NCBI GenBank assembly: GCA_964586145.1
Contig: CAZPHH010000017.1
Coordinates: forward strand, 1-63,664
Reading direction: 5' to 3'
Length of the DNA: 63,664 bases
Source of the DNA: JAFGJQ01 sp964586145
GTDB lineage: Bacteria > Planctomycetota > Phycisphaerae > UBA1845
Position 1 is the first letter of the stretch, and each line of letters begins with the position of its first letter. Under the pieces are notes generated by a model. It worked only from the letters and a program-made list of their open reading frames with translations. It had not been told where the DNA came from and did no database searches. Of this stretch, positions 63,074 to 63,664 are shown piece after piece. Position numbers and translations under genes: made by a program.

Positions 63074-63664
<591 letters not shown>

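Overview
The window looks like a metagenome-derived contig from a planctomycete, most likely of the class Phycisphaerae. The evidence is high GC content, several secreted proteins ending in a paired EF-hand (dockerin-like) tail, two PEP-CTERM proteins, a type IV pilin-like protein with an H-Xn-DG type tail, HD-GYP and SpoIIE regulators, and a 16S rRNA gene that is not followed by 23S. Two 100-base runs of N mark scaffold gaps; the first is flanked by an exact 55-base duplication and is an assembly join inside one gene.

Layout. 1-5.0 kb: two secreted multi-domain proteins, one a lysyl-endopeptidase-like protease, sharing related C-terminal modules. 5.0-19.4 kb: mostly housekeeping and membrane genes (7Fe ferredoxin, MurJ, a C39-like membrane protein, an AbgT-type transporter, a zinc-ribbon rhomboid, an S9 peptidase, MetRS, a degenerate HD-GYP protein, an AsmA-like protein, chorismate synthase). 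19.4-23.9 kb: the most unusual locus. It has a nucleotidyltransferase-fold gene diverging from a small exported six-cysteine peptide with inhibitor-cystine-knot spacing, then a VKOR-DsbA fusion that runs on into a PqqD domain, then an HPr-kinase-like protein. A perfect palindrome lies between the divergent arms. 23.9-28.6 kb: a STAS operon, a DUF971 protein, MutY and a SEC-C/YkgJ protein.

29-46.5 kb is a carbohydrate locus. On the minus strand it reads two PEP-CTERM proteins, a LacI regulator translationally coupled to a pilin-like protein, a large modular dockerin-tailed protein, a clan GH-A glycosidase lipoprotein, a sodium/solute symporter and a GH130 phosphorylase. A GH31 glucosidase diverges on the plus strand and an N-acetylhexosamine-kinase-like gene follows. 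The enzymes suggest extracellular trimming of a beta-mannan-like glycan, sodium-driven uptake of oligosaccharides and phosphorolysis inside the cell.

47-57.5 kb: AsnRS with a coiled-coil insertion, an acyltransferase, a LOG protein, a PocR-GAF-SpoIIE phosphatase, a lipoprotein, an orphan histidine kinase and a sigma-54 activator with a cysteine-rich PAS domain. Just downstream is a near-consensus sigma-54 promoter preceding a NifX-like gene. 58.8-62.9 kb: an L-fucose-isomerase-like gene broken by the second gap and a beta-propeller-like dockerin-tailed protein. 63.2 kb to the end: the 3' part of 16S rRNA on the minus strand, followed by stacked hairpins and an intrinsic terminator.
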